Positions 1 through 7,914 of a DNA stretch of 16,066 bases are shown here, in pieces. Position 1 is the first letter of the stretch; every line of letters starts with the position of its first letter. Under the pieces are notes generated by a model that did no database searches, was not told where the DNA came from, and saw only the letters and a program-made list of their open reading frames with translations. The position numbers and the translations under genes are program-made. Source of the stretch: an uncultured Clostridia bacterium (lineage in GTDB: Bacteria > Bacillota > Clostridia > Lachnospirales > Lachnospiraceae). The DNA is taken from positions 1 to 16,066 of the forward strand of contig CAMJIC010000031.1 in NCBI GenBank assembly GCA_946405675.1, written 5' to 3'.

Positions 1-2
1 TG

Positions 3-1190
3 CTCACAGGCTATGTGAAGGCTGCCGCAGGAAAAAGCAGGAGGCGCATTGTCTGGGTGGCTGCCCTGGCGGGAGTGGTTTTCTCCATCGTCATTGCGGT
101 CCTGAGAAATACGACAAGCATGATCGATACAGCGATCCTGAACGGCTGGATCTACGCAGCCGGGCTCGTGGCATTTGTGCTGTTTCTGATCTTTACGATA
201 AAAAAGCCGGCGGGAAAAGGGATCGCCGGAATCATCGCTTTTGTGTCCGCGGGTGTCCTGTACATCACCATGATCGCGTATGCCATGCCTGATGTGTGGG
301 CTTACCCATACCATGTCCTGCAGCAGGAGACGACAGTCATCTCGACAGACTTCCTCATGTCCATGATCGGGATGGTGCTAGGCCTGGTCCTTGCCGTTGT
401 GACCTTCCTTGCCTGTGAGAAGCTTACCATCAGGCTCGGGGCATCCGGAGGGGGGATCCTTGCGAAGCTTGAGACGGCGATCAACGCTGCTGTGCGCCTG
501 TCGGGACTTTTCTCGGTTCTGCTGCAGAAGAAGATCGTGCAGTCGAACCATACGATGTTTACCTATTCGGTGTTTGTCAAGAACCATAAGGACTGGTTCC
601 TGTTCCTCGCCTTCGCACTGGTCGTGGCAGCTGCGCTGGGACTGTGGGTCGAGAGCGCTGTTCGGAAGGAACCATACCGCAACCCTGCCGAGCAGCGCCG
701 GATCCGGATGCGGATCCGCAACACCAGAAGATGGGCATCGGCTGCGCTGGTATGCTGCGCGCTGGTCATCGTGAACCTGACCTGGCTGGAAAAGGTAAAC
801 GCCACCGATGTCACCCTGTCGCCGGTGGAAGAGGCATCGGGCATGGATGATGAAAATGTGTATGTTGACTTCTCCCTGGTGGAGGACGGGCACCTGCACC
901 GCTTCGCCTATGAGACAGAGAACGGAGTCCAGATCCGGTTCATTGTGATCAAAAAGCCGAATTCCACTGCCTACGGCATCGGGCTTGATGCCTGCGATGT
1001 ATGCGGAGAAACCGGATACTATGAAAAGAATGGCCAGGTTGTCTGCAACCTGTGCGACGTTGTCATGAACATTTCCACCATCGGATTCAAGGGCGGCTGC
1101 AATCCGATCGTGATCCCGTATGAGATCAGCAATGGGCGGATCATCATTCCGATTTCCGGCCTTATGGAATATGAAAGGGAGTTTAAGTAA
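3..1190 (+). CDS. DUF2318 (Fe-S-membrane-like) iron-uptake membrane protein, 5' truncated
   Basis: The reading frame is open to the left edge, so the true start is probably upstream; the GTG at 15 is unlikely to be the start because no ribosome site fits in the window. Counting from that GTG (391 codons), about six hydrophobic segments are visible (roughly residues 10-30, 43-61, 68-88, 114-133, 195-213 and 240-258), followed by an extracytoplasmic C-terminal domain. That domain has C327xxC330, C344xxC347 and a GGCNP motif with C362, the hallmark of DUF2318. In Campylobacter-type P19 operons a DUF2318 protein sits between the FTR1/P19 iron genes and two FtsX-type permeases plus an ATPase; the same order follows here with a 1-base overlap (TAATG). 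A role in handling or reducing iron at the membrane is inferred from context. Family call is firm; biochemical function is not. Confidence 0.88.
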   Translation, partial: LTGYVKAAAGKSRRRIVWVAALAGVVFSIVIAVLRNTTSMIDTAILNGWIYAAGLVAFVLFLIFTIKKPAGKGIAGIIAFVSAGVLYITMIAYAMPDVWAYPYHVLQQETTVISTDFLMSMIGMVLGLVLAVVTFLACEKLTIRLGASGGGILAKLETAINAAVRLSGLFSVLLQKKIVQSNHTMFTYSVFVKNHKDWFLFLAFALVVAAALGLWVESAVRKEPYRNPAEQRRIRMRIRNTRRWASAALVCCALVIVNLTWLEKVNATDVTLSPVEEASGMDDENVYVDFSLVEDGHLHRFAYETENGVQIRFIVIKKPNSTAYGIGLDACDVCGETGYYEKNGQVVCNLCDVVMNISTIGFKGGCNPIVIPYEISNGRIIIPISGLMEYEREFK

Positions 1191-2476
1191 TGTTTGTACG
1201 AATGATTGGAAAGGCATTCCTGAGGCAGTGGAAGAAGATGCTGATGATCGCATTTACCATTGCCCTGGGAGCGTCCCTTGCGACAGCCATGCTCAGCGTC
1301 ATGATGGACGTTGAGGATAAAATGAATCAGGAGCTGAAGGCATACGGCGCGAATATCACCGTAGTGCCCAAGAGCACATCGGTCATCAGCGAGCTTTATG
1401 ATGTGGATGATGAGAATATTTCAGGAAAATACCTGAAAGAGGAGGAGCTGGGGAAGATCAAGACGATCTTCTGGGCCTTTAACATCGTCGATTATACGCC
1501 GTTCATTTCCACGCAGGTGAAGCTTGATTCCGGGAATGAGGTGACGCTGACCGGGACCTGGTTCAACCATCACATGGACCTGCCGACAGGCGAGACACTT
1601 GACGCAGGCATCGCTTCCCTCAGAAGCTGGTGGACAGTGGACGGGGAGTGGATCGATGAGCAAACCCCAGGCAGTGAGAAATGCGCGATGGTGGGAAGCG
1701 GAGTCGCGAAGCGCGAAAACCTGAAGGTTGGGGATACCCTCCACGTGGAAGGGAAAAAAGATGCCCTTGACCTGACGATCAAAGGGATCTTTGATGCAGG
1801 CGGAGAAGAGGATGACCTGATCTATGTTCCGGTGGACACGGCGCAGCAGCTGGGCGGCCTGGAGGGTAAGATCGACAGCATCGAGGTGTCGGCGCTGACG
1901 ACCCCGGACAATGAGCTTGCGCGCAAGGCAGCCAAGGATCCCTCTTCCCTCTCGGTATCCCAGTATGAAACCTGGTACTGCACGGCGTATGTAAGCTCGA
2001 TCTGCTATCAGATCGAGGAGGTGGTCACGGACTCGGTTGCTTCTGCGGTCCGGCAGGTCGCGGATTCGGAAGGACAGATTCTCAATAAGACCAGGCTTCT
2101 GATGATATTGATTACGATCCTGTCCATGATCGGCGCAGCCCTTGGAATCTGCAACCTGGTGACGGCATCGGTCATGGAGCGGTCTCAGGAGATCGGCCTG
2201 ATGAAGGCGATCGGGGCGCACAATCCGGCGATCACGGCCCTGGTGCTGACAGAGGTACTGTGTACTGCCTTAATCGGAGGCGTGGCCGGGTTCTATGCCG
2301 GGATCGGGTTCGCCCAGATCATCGGCCATTCGGTATTCAGTGCGTCCATCTCCATCAGGCCGATGGTTATTCCAGTCGTTGCCGTTTTGGTCGCTCTGGT
2401 GACGCTGATCGGAAGCATGCCGGCGGTCAGGATGCTGCTGAACCTCAGGCCGACTGAGGTCCTGCACGGGAGGTGA
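1190..2476 (+). CDS. MacB/FtsX-type ABC permease, iron-uptake operon (first of pair)
   Basis: This 428-residue protein has the MacB architecture. An N-terminal membrane helix (about residues 18-40) is followed by a large extracytoplasmic domain and three C-terminal helices of an FtsX domain, introduced by the typical ERSQEIGLMKAIGA stretch. Just after helix 1 it carries YGANITVVP, a motif shared in variant form by all four permeases in the window. The start overlaps the stop of the DUF2318 gene (TAATG) with an AGGGAG site upstream, so the two are translationally coupled. It probably heterodimerises with the next permease and is driven by the ATPase at 3649. In known P19-type operons this pair is needed for iron acquisition, but whether iron itself crosses, or the complex works mechanically on a periplasmic partner, cannot be read from sequence. 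Confidence 0.88.
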   Translation: MFVRMIGKAFLRQWKKMLMIAFTIALGASLATAMLSVMMDVEDKMNQELKAYGANITVVPKSTSVISELYDVDDENISGKYLKEEELGKIKTIFWAFNIVDYTPFISTQVKLDSGNEVTLTGTWFNHHMDLPTGETLDAGIASLRSWWTVDGEWIDEQTPGSEKCAMVGSGVAKRENLKVGDTLHVEGKKDALDLTIKGIFDAGGEEDDLIYVPVDTAQQLGGLEGKIDSIEVSALTTPDNELARKAAKDPSSLSVSQYETWYCTAYVSSICYQIEEVVTDSVASAVRQVADSEGQILNKTRLLMILITILSMIGAALGICNLVTASVMERSQEIGLMKAIGAHNPAITALVLTEVLCTALIGGVAGFYAGIGFAQIIGHSVFSASISIRPMVIPVVAVLVALVTLIGSMPAVRMLLNLRPTEVLHGR

Positions 2477-2480
2477 GGAA

Positions 2481-3647
2481 ATGAAAAAGAGAAGAATGTA
2501 CTTTCGCATGATCACGGCTTCGCTTCTGAGGCGCAGGTCACGCATGGTCATCGCGCTTCTGGCCATCTCCATCGGTGCCATGATCCTGTCGGGACTGGTA
2601 ACGATCTACATCGATGTCCCACGGCAGATGGGCGCGCAGTTCAGAAGCTATGGCGCGAACATGATCGTCACATCGGATGGGGATACCATCACAACGAAGC
2701 AGGCTGACGCGGTCAGGGAGATCGTGCCCCAGGACAAGCTGGTGGGCATGGCCACTTACAGATATGAGACCGTCCGGGTCAATGACCGCCCGGTCATGGC
2801 TGCTGCTGCGGATATGGAGCAGGTTCAGAAGACCAGTCCCTTCTGGCTGGTGGACGGAGCATGGCCGGCTGCGGAGAGCGAGATCATGATCGGGAAAAAT
2901 GTGGCTGAGCTCTATAACCTGAAGCCGGGAAAACGGATGACCTGCACATTTGCGCCGGAAACGGAGACGGAAGCGGAAGGAAATGAGACGGAAGAGGTCG
3001 TTCTTGATAACTGGATCGATTTCACTGTCACCGGAATCCTGGATACGGGGGGCAAGGAAGAGGATTACGTTTATATGCTGCCATCTGATATGGAGAAGCT
3101 GACGGGTGAGCCTACGGAATATGATATCTGCGAGCTGAGCGTTTCGGCCGGGTCAGAGGAACTGAAGGCTGTGGCGGAGCAGATCACCAATGAGGTGGAT
3201 GGCGTAAGCGCCAGGCTTGTCAAGCGTGTGACGGAATCTGAGGATACGGTGCTTTCCAAGCTGCAGTCCCTGGTCCTTCTGGTCACGATTGTGGTACTTG
3301 CCCTGACGATGATCTGCGTCGCGACGACGATGACAGCTGTCGTGGCGGAGCGCAGGAAGGAGATCGGCCTGAGGAAGGCGCTGGGCGCGAGCAATCAGAG
3401 CATCATCTCCGAGTTCATGGGAGAAGGGATCGTCCTCGGCGCATGTGGCGGGCTTCTTGGCGGATTGCTTGGCTTCCTGTTTGCCCAGGCGGTTTCCAGA
3501 AATGTATTTAACAGTTCGATTACGTTGATGCCGTGGCTGGTTCCGGTAACGATCCTTGCTTCGGTTGCAGTTACCGGCGCCGCCTGCCTGATCCCGATCA
3601 AAAGCGCGACCCAGGTTGACCCGGCCCTCGTCCTGAAAGGAGAATGA
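2481..3647 (+). CDS. MacB/FtsX-type ABC permease, iron-uptake operon (second of pair)
   Basis: The product is 388 residues with the same layout as its upstream neighbour: an N-terminal helix (about 20-42), an extracytoplasmic domain beginning with YGANMIV, and an FtsX domain with three helices preceded by ERRKEIGLRKALGAS. The extracytoplasmic domain contains a short acidic Glu/Thr-rich insertion (about residues 157-170) that its partner lacks. A strong GGGAGGTGAGG site lies across the end of the upstream gene, four bases before this ATG. It is one base away from the ATPase gene that follows, consistent with a heterodimeric transporter of two permeases and one ATPase gene. The ABC-permease assignment is certain; the iron role comes from gene order with DUF2318. 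Confidence 0.88.
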   Translation: MKKRRMYFRMITASLLRRRSRMVIALLAISIGAMILSGLVTIYIDVPRQMGAQFRSYGANMIVTSDGDTITTKQADAVREIVPQDKLVGMATYRYETVRVNDRPVMAAAADMEQVQKTSPFWLVDGAWPAAESEIMIGKNVAELYNLKPGKRMTCTFAPETETEAEGNETEEVVLDNWIDFTVTGILDTGGKEEDYVYMLPSDMEKLTGEPTEYDICELSVSAGSEELKAVAEQITNEVDGVSARLVKRVTESEDTVLSKLQSLVLLVTIVVLALTMICVATTMTAVVAERRKEIGLRKALGASNQSIISEFMGEGIVLGACGGLLGGLLGFLFAQAVSRNVFNSSITLMPWLVPVTILASVAVTGAACLIPIKSATQVDPALVLKGE

Positions 3648-3648
3648 C

Positions 3649-4347
3649 ATGAGTCTGCTTGAATTGAAAAATGTATCGAAAATATATGGGAATCTCCATG
3701 CGCTTGACCATGTCAGCCTCAAGGTTGAGAAGGGAGAGTGGCTTGCGATCATGGGACCCTCAGGGTCTGGCAAGAGCACGATGATGAATATCATCGGCGC
3801 TCTGGACAAGGCGACGGAAGGGGAGATCCTTCTGGACGGAGAGGATATCTCGAAGAAAAATGCCCGGGCGCTTACCGATATCAGAAGAGATAAGATCGGG
3901 CTGATCTTCCAGCAGTTCCATCTGGTCAGCTACCTGACAGCCGTGGAAAACGTGATGCTGGCGCAGTATTACCACAGCATTCCGGATGAGAAGGAAGCCC
4001 TTGAGGCGCTTGACAGGGTGGGGCTTGCGAACAGGGCGAAGCATTATCCCAGCCAGCTTTCGGGCGGGGAGCAGCAAAGAGTCTGCGTGGCCCGGGCACT
4101 GATCAACTATCCGGAGATCATTCTCGCGGATGAGCCCACAGGCAACCTGGATGAAGCGAATGAGGAGATCGTCGTGGAGCTGTTCCGGAGGCTCCACATG
4201 GAGGGGACCACGCTGGTCGTGGTTACGCACAACCCGGAGGTTGCGGAGGTTGCCCAGAGGACGATTGTCCTGCGCAATGGCAGAGTGGACCACGAGACGG
4301 TCAACGAGAACTTTACGGGGAAGATCAAGCATATCACGCTGCAGTAA
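3649..4347 (+). CDS. ABC transporter ATP-binding protein (MacB/LolD type), iron-uptake operon
   Basis: A complete 232-residue ATPase. The Walker A motif GPSGSGKST is at residues 36-44, the Q-loop glutamines at 88-89, the signature LSGGEQQR at 137-144, Walker B IILADE at 157-162 and the H-loop histidine at 194. Length and motif spacing match the LolD/MacB ATPase family that energises FtsX-type permeases. The start follows an AAGGAG site and lies one base after the second permease's stop. It is expected to bind the cytoplasmic faces of the two upstream permeases. The C-terminal extension of about 20 residues after the H-loop strand is unremarkable. It is the last gene of the classical iron block; a 40-base gap without a visible terminator separates it from the flavin lipoprotein gene, so transcription may well continue. 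Confidence 0.93.
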   Translation: MSLLELKNVSKIYGNLHALDHVSLKVEKGEWLAIMGPSGSGKSTMMNIIGALDKATEGEILLDGEDISKKNARALTDIRRDKIGLIFQQFHLVSYLTAVENVMLAQYYHSIPDEKEALEALDRVGLANRAKHYPSQLSGGEQQRVCVARALINYPEIILADEPTGNLDEANEEIVVELFRRLHMEGTTLVVVTHNPEVAEVAQRTIVLRNGRVDHETVNENFTGKIKHITLQ

Positions 4348-4387
4348 ACTGCATCTGTAACACGAAACAGGAAAGGATATACAAAAG

Positions 4388-4834
4388 ATGAGAAAGATAA
4401 CAGCGGTATTGGCCGCGGCGGGGCTTGCGGCGGTGGTGCTGACGGGCTGCGGTTCCAAGGCGGCTTCCTACAAGGATGGAACCTATGAGGCCCAGAGCTC
4501 GGTATTTGAGAATGATGACGGGACGGATGACGGGAATGGTTATGGTGTGGTCAGCCTTACGATCAAGGATGGAAAAATATCCGACTGCACATTTACAACC
4601 TACGAGGCAGACGGTACACTGAAGGATGAAGATTACGGCAAGGAGGATGGCCGGATCGCCAACAAGGACTATTACAATAAGGCGCAGAAGGCGAATGCCT
4701 CCTGTGCGGAATATGCATCCATGCTGGTACAGAACGGGCAGCTTGACGGAATCGATTCCATCAGCGGAGCCACCATCAACTATAAGGAATTCAAGGAAGC
4801 GGTTGAGCTGGCGCTGAAGAAGGCTGAAGAATAA
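4388..4834 (+). CDS. FMN-binding lipoprotein with covalent flavinylation motif
   Basis: The 148-residue product begins with a lipoprotein signal peptide: a basic N-terminus, a hydrophobic core and lipobox LTGC with Cys21, so it should be anchored on the outer face of the membrane. The body is a single FMN_bind-type domain, and near the C-terminus is DSISGAT (residues 123-129), matching the motif whose terminal threonine (Thr129) receives FMN from an ApbE-type flavin transferase. Such proteins carry electrons outside the cytoplasm. No apbE is present in the window, so the transferase must be encoded elsewhere. The ribosome site is an AGGAAAGGAT stretch before the ATG. Its place between an iron transporter and a FrdABC-like set suggests that it is the extracytoplasmic electron carrier of this locus; that link is inference. 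Confidence 0.9.
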   Translation: MRKITAVLAAAGLAAVVLTGCGSKAASYKDGTYEAQSSVFENDDGTDDGNGYGVVSLTIKDGKISDCTFTTYEADGTLKDEDYGKEDGRIANKDYYNKAQKANASCAEYASMLVQNGQLDGIDSISGATINYKEFKEAVELALKKAEE

Positions 4835-4851
4835 GGAGAGGATGAATCATC

Positions 4852-5352
4852 GTGCGTATTGTCCGCCATACACTGACGGTTCTGCTGGCACTCTTCCTTC
4901 TGGTCGGAGTGTCTGTCTACAGAACCGGATATATTCAGAAAAGGCTGTCAGCCTCAGACGCGGTATCGTCTGCCACCGCCGTGATCGAACAGCCTTCGGG
5001 AGCCTATGTTGTATGGATCAACCGGAGGCGGCATCCGGATGCGAAGAATCTGGCGACGTGGGAGGATTTTTTCAAAGGCAGGGAGATCGGCATCCTGTTT
5101 GAGGATATCTCGTGCATGGTGGCGGAAACCGACGCGGTGGGGCTGGAGCTTGCGAAGAGCTTTCAAAGCCGGCTCCCGGAGAACCAGATGTCGATACACA
5201 AGGATGATGTGATCCTGATGCGATCCAAGGCGGATCACGGGCTGTATGATGTCATGCTCATTTCAAAAGAGGTGTACGAAGCTTCCGGGGGCAGTACCAC
5301 GATCGATGAGAAGAATGACCTGGTGATTGAATCCGCGGGGGTGGACGTATGA
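4852..5352 (+). CDS. Membrane-anchored protein of unknown function in redox/ABC cluster
   Basis: I do not recognise this family. The 166-residue product has one N-terminal hydrophobic segment (about residues 7-25) and no lipobox, so it is probably a signal-anchored protein with its domain outside the membrane. The soluble part contains SGAYVVWINR, a WEDFFKG segment, EDISC with the only cysteine, and RLPENQM. The start chosen is GTG at 4852, about ten bases after an AGGAGAGG site; an ATG at 4842 is in another frame and gives only a short peptide. The stop overlaps the start of the cytochrome b-like gene by four bases (ATGA), so the two are probably co-translated and may interact. It could be an accessory subunit of the membrane redox complex. 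Confidence 0.72.
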   Translation: MRIVRHTLTVLLALFLLVGVSVYRTGYIQKRLSASDAVSSATAVIEQPSGAYVVWINRRRHPDAKNLATWEDFFKGREIGILFEDISCMVAETDAVGLELAKSFQSRLPENQMSIHKDDVILMRSKADHGLYDVMLISKEVYEASGGSTTIDEKNDLVIESAGVDV

Positions 5353-5900
5353 GAAGACTGAATGCCATTCTGACAGTCATGATCATGATTTTCTTTGTGA
5401 TCCATATGATCAGGGGCGGTCTGATCCTGACAGGCATGACCTCCGGCGGGAGCGCAGTCTTTACCGGCATCACCCATCTTCTGATGCTGACTGCGGCACT
5501 GCATATGATGATCTCCATCCTTCTGACTGTTCAGACGGTCCGCGCCTGCATCAGGAGCGGTGTATCATATCCCGGATGGAACCGGTTATTCTGGGTTCGC
5601 AGGATCAGCGGATTTTCACTGATCCTGTTTATGGCGCTGCATGCAATGATCTTTGAGGGAGATGTGGAAAACGGCGCATATCGTCTGAATCTGTTCGGCG
5701 GCGTGCAGCTTGCCGTCAATCTTCTGATGGTTTTGTCACTCCTGATTCACCTTTCGTGCAATATCGGTCCTCTCCGGATATCCCTTGGTCTGGAGGACCG
5801 GAAGAATGTCCGTCTGGACATCCTTCTGGTATTGTCTGTCCTTCTGCTCCTGGCAGGGATTGCTTTCGTTGTCTATTACATCCGCTGGAGCGTGTTCTGA
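5349..5900 (+). CDS. SdhC/FrdC-like integral membrane protein, candidate heme b anchor
   Basis: A 183-residue protein with five predicted helices (about residues 6-28, 38-60, 86-104, 115-137 and 156-179). Histidines lie in or next to helices: H19, H43, H52, H98 and H134. The third helix reads RRISGFSLILFMALHAMIF, which strongly resembles the R-x-S/T-G...H pattern of succinate dehydrogenase/fumarate reductase cytochrome b anchors, and a five-helix single anchor is the architecture of Wolinella/Bacillus-type enzymes. It would pass electrons between a quinone or extracytoplasmic donor and the FrdAB-like subunits encoded at 7915-10183. It is unusual that an ABC permease and ATPase lie between this gene and frdAB. 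Heme ligation is inferred from histidine placement only. It overlaps its downstream neighbour by one base (TGATG). Confidence 0.72.
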   Translation: MRRLNAILTVMIMIFFVIHMIRGGLILTGMTSGGSAVFTGITHLLMLTAALHMMISILLTVQTVRACIRSGVSYPGWNRLFWVRRISGFSLILFMALHAMIFEGDVENGAYRLNLFGGVQLAVNLLMVLSLLIHLSCNIGPLRISLGLEDRKNVRLDILLVLSVLLLLAGIAFVVYYIRWSVF

Positions 5901-7108
5901 TGAAAATAAGTGGAATACCGGCCATGGTTCATATGAATCTGTCCGGAAGACTCGTGCGCAGCATTACATTGTCCGTGCTTGCGGCCGTGATGAGCGCATC
6001 ATGGTTCGCCGGACTGATCCTGGTGCCTTCGGTGCAAGGCGGGCTGGAAATGATTCAGCGCCGTCTTGGGGCGGACATCATGGTGGTTCCTTATGCTGCA
6101 CTGAGCAAAAAGAATTATGAAAATGAAATCCTGTCCGGCAGCGCGGTTCCTGCGTTTATGCCGGCGGAAAATATGGAGAAGATCGCACAGATCGAAGGGG
6201 TGTCCGGCGTCAGCAGCCAGATATGCCTCGGCGATGTGGATACGGATCTGGCCCGGGAGCCGGTTCACCTGATGGGCTATGATCCGCAGACGGACTTTTG
6301 CGTTACGCCATGGATCGGAGCCTATGCGCCCAAAACTGCAGATGCTCCGGTGGCTGTCGTCGGCTCAAGGGTCAACGCGCAGGCAGGCGACACGGTCAGC
6401 CTGCTTTCCGCTTCTGTATTCGTGTCAGGAAAGATGGAAGAGACAGGAACGGATCTGGATACATCGATCTATGTTGATACCAGATCCCTTCTGCGTCTGG
6501 CGGAGCAATCAGAGGACACAGACATTCAGCGCCGTGCGGCTTTGGCGCAGGGGAACCAGGTGTCTTCGATTCTGGTGGATGTCGCGGAAGAATATGATCC
6601 GGAGCCTGTTTTGAACAGCATTAATATCCATATCAAAAAAGTCCGGGCAATCGTGTCAGGACAGGTGATCGGGGGAGAGGCATCATCGATTCATGGCGTC
6701 TCATCGGCGATCCTCGTTCTGACCATGGTGGTCGGCTGCGCGGCTATGGCGGCATACGCGGTTGTCTATGTTCTGATGACCGCCGAGAGGAAGAAGGAGT
6801 TTGCTCTGCTGCGGGCTGCGGGAGCGTCTGGGAAGATGCTGTCCGAAATCATCATGGCGGAGGGCTCCATCCTCAGCGTGGCGGGAAGCGCAGTTTCCAT
6901 TGGAATCATGCTGGTATTGCTTCCGGCATTCTTATCCCGGGCAGGACAGGCGATGAATCTTCCCCTTCCTGCCCCGGGAGCAGGAAGATGCGCAGTGTGC
7001 GCGGTGATAGCAGTGGGTATTTCCGTACTCGCGGGCATGGCGGGCTGCGTCATGATGGCGCGCAGTATCAGCAGGATGGATGCGGCATCGGCACTCAGGG
7101 AGGCTTAG
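5900..7108 (+). CDS. MacB/FtsX-type ABC permease (redox-module copy 1)
   Basis: A 402-residue permease. It has an N-terminal helix (about 20-43), then RRLGADIMVVP, an extracytoplasmic domain, and an FtsX domain with three helices after ERKKEFALLRAAGAS. An upstream in-frame extension exists, but the ATG at 5900 overlaps the preceding stop (TGATG) and matches family N-termini, so I chose it. It is clearly paralogous to the permease at 10180: both have RLGADIMVVP and a GYDP/GFDP-x-TDF...PW segment, and they are closer to each other than to the pair at 1190-3647. The ATPase at 7191 is the obvious partner. Such permeases usually drive mechanical work on extracytoplasmic lipoproteins or substrates; the target is unknown. 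Its stop codon lies inside a short repeat fragment. Confidence 0.85.
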   Translation: MKISGIPAMVHMNLSGRLVRSITLSVLAAVMSASWFAGLILVPSVQGGLEMIQRRLGADIMVVPYAALSKKNYENEILSGSAVPAFMPAENMEKIAQIEGVSGVSSQICLGDVDTDLAREPVHLMGYDPQTDFCVTPWIGAYAPKTADAPVAVVGSRVNAQAGDTVSLLSASVFVSGKMEETGTDLDTSIYVDTRSLLRLAEQSEDTDIQRRAALAQGNQVSSILVDVAEEYDPEPVLNSINIHIKKVRAIVSGQVIGGEASSIHGVSSAILVLTMVVGCAAMAAYAVVYVLMTAERKKEFALLRAAGASGKMLSEIIMAEGSILSVAGSAVSIGIMLVLLPAFLSRAGQAMNLPLPAPGAGRCAVCAVIAVGISVLAGMAGCVMMARSISRMDAASALREA

Positions 7109-7123
7109 GAGCTGTTCAGAAAT
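7105..7123 (+). repeat. Fragment matching one end of the palindromic repeat at 13151-13310
   Basis: Bases 7107-7123 read AGGAGCTGTTCAGAAAT, identical to the reverse complement of the right end of the large palindrome (ending near 13308). Similarity continues weakly for about 20 bases (a TTGTTCATCTG-like stretch against TTGTACATATG). The TAG stop of the upstream permease (7106-7108) lies within it. It may be a decayed or partial copy of a mobile palindromic element, but no second arm is visible nearby. Confidence 0.5.
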
Positions 7124-7190
7124 CATTGTTCATCTGGCTGACATCATGCATCAGTGTAATTGTGGCAGTACATACATCAGGAGACGGCAC

Positions 7191-7853
7191 ATGCAGGTAT
7201 GCGGAACACAGATATCAAAAGAATATTTCCGGAAAAGAGGAGACAGCAATGTGCTGGAGGCGGTACATCCCTGTGATATCTGTCTGGAGCCGGGAACACT
7301 GACGGTTCTATGCGGAAAGAGCGGAAGCGGGAAGAGTACGCTCCTGAATATGCTGTCCGGCATGCTTTGTCCGACAAAGGGAACGGTAGCGTATGATCAT
7401 GCGGATCTGTATACCATGGCGGATGCGGACCTGTCACGGTTCCGGAACCGGAGCATCGGGTATATTCCCCAGGGCCGCAGCATGGTTGCAGCATGGAATG
7501 TGCTGGAGAATGTGATGATGCCGCTGACGCTTTACCGGGAGCGGGATGAAAACAGGGCCATGGAACTGCTGGAGCGTTTTTCCATTGCCGCGCTCCGGGA
7601 TCAGAAGATGACAAAGCTGTCCGGGGGAGAACTGAAGCGTGCTGCCATTGCCAGAGCCCTGATCCGGGATCCGGAAGTGATCTTTGCGGATGAGCCTACC
7701 GGTGACCTGGATGAAGAAAACACACGGATCGTGTTCGGCGCGCTTCAGGAATTGGCCAGGGAGGGTAAAACCGTGCTGGCCGTCACCCATGAGGAAGAGG
7801 CGAAAGCATATGCGGACCGGGTGCTGCTCATGGAGAGCGGAAGACTGATGTGA
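7191..7853 (+). CDS. ABC transporter ATP-binding protein (redox-module copy 1)
   Basis: A 220-residue ATPase with Walker A GKSGSGKST (42-50), Q-loop Q94 in an IPQG context, signature LSGGELKR (143-150), Walker B VIFADE (163-168) and H-loop H200. The frame is open further upstream, but the ATG at 7191 is preceded by AGGAG at good spacing and gives the normal family length, so I prefer it. It shares the IPQG Q-loop and VLENVM stretch with the ATPase at 11452, showing that the two permease/ATPase sets are related. It should energise the permease ending at 7108, 82 bases upstream. The gap contains the repeat fragment but no clear terminator. The next gene begins 61 bases after its stop and encodes the Frd-like flavoprotein. 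Confidence 0.88.
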   Translation: MQVCGTQISKEYFRKRGDSNVLEAVHPCDICLEPGTLTVLCGKSGSGKSTLLNMLSGMLCPTKGTVAYDHADLYTMADADLSRFRNRSIGYIPQGRSMVAAWNVLENVMMPLTLYRERDENRAMELLERFSIAALRDQKMTKLSGGELKRAAIARALIRDPEVIFADEPTGDLDEENTRIVFGALQELAREGKTVLAVTHEEEAKAYADRVLLMESGRLM

Positions 7854-7914
7854 TTCAGACATCAGCCACACCCGGTGTCATACAGTGAAACAGTCTGCTG
7901 AAAAAGGATGGACT

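Noticed and set aside
378..1253. Long minus-strand open frame of about 290 codons opposite the DUF2318 gene
   Set aside because: It lies wholly over well-supported plus-strand genes, its product has no family resemblance and an odd composition; it is a shadow of GC-rich coding sequence.
1421..2221. Minus-strand open frame of about 266 codons
   Set aside because: It is antisense to the first MacB-like permease, with no ribosome site or recognisable motif.
3153..3809. Minus-strand open frame of about 218 codons
   Set aside because: It crosses the junction of a permease and ATPase gene that are both clear on the plus strand.
4350..4360. TGCATCTGTAA, repeated at 11396-11406, both just after a gene end
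   Set aside because: An 11-base match is expected by chance many times in a window of this length, and the flanks do not match.
4842..5102. ATG at 4842 as the start of a different protein after the FMN lipoprotein
   Set aside because: Its frame gives a short arginine-rich, unmotivated peptide, while the GTG at 4852 gives a membrane-anchored protein that ends in overlap with the next gene.
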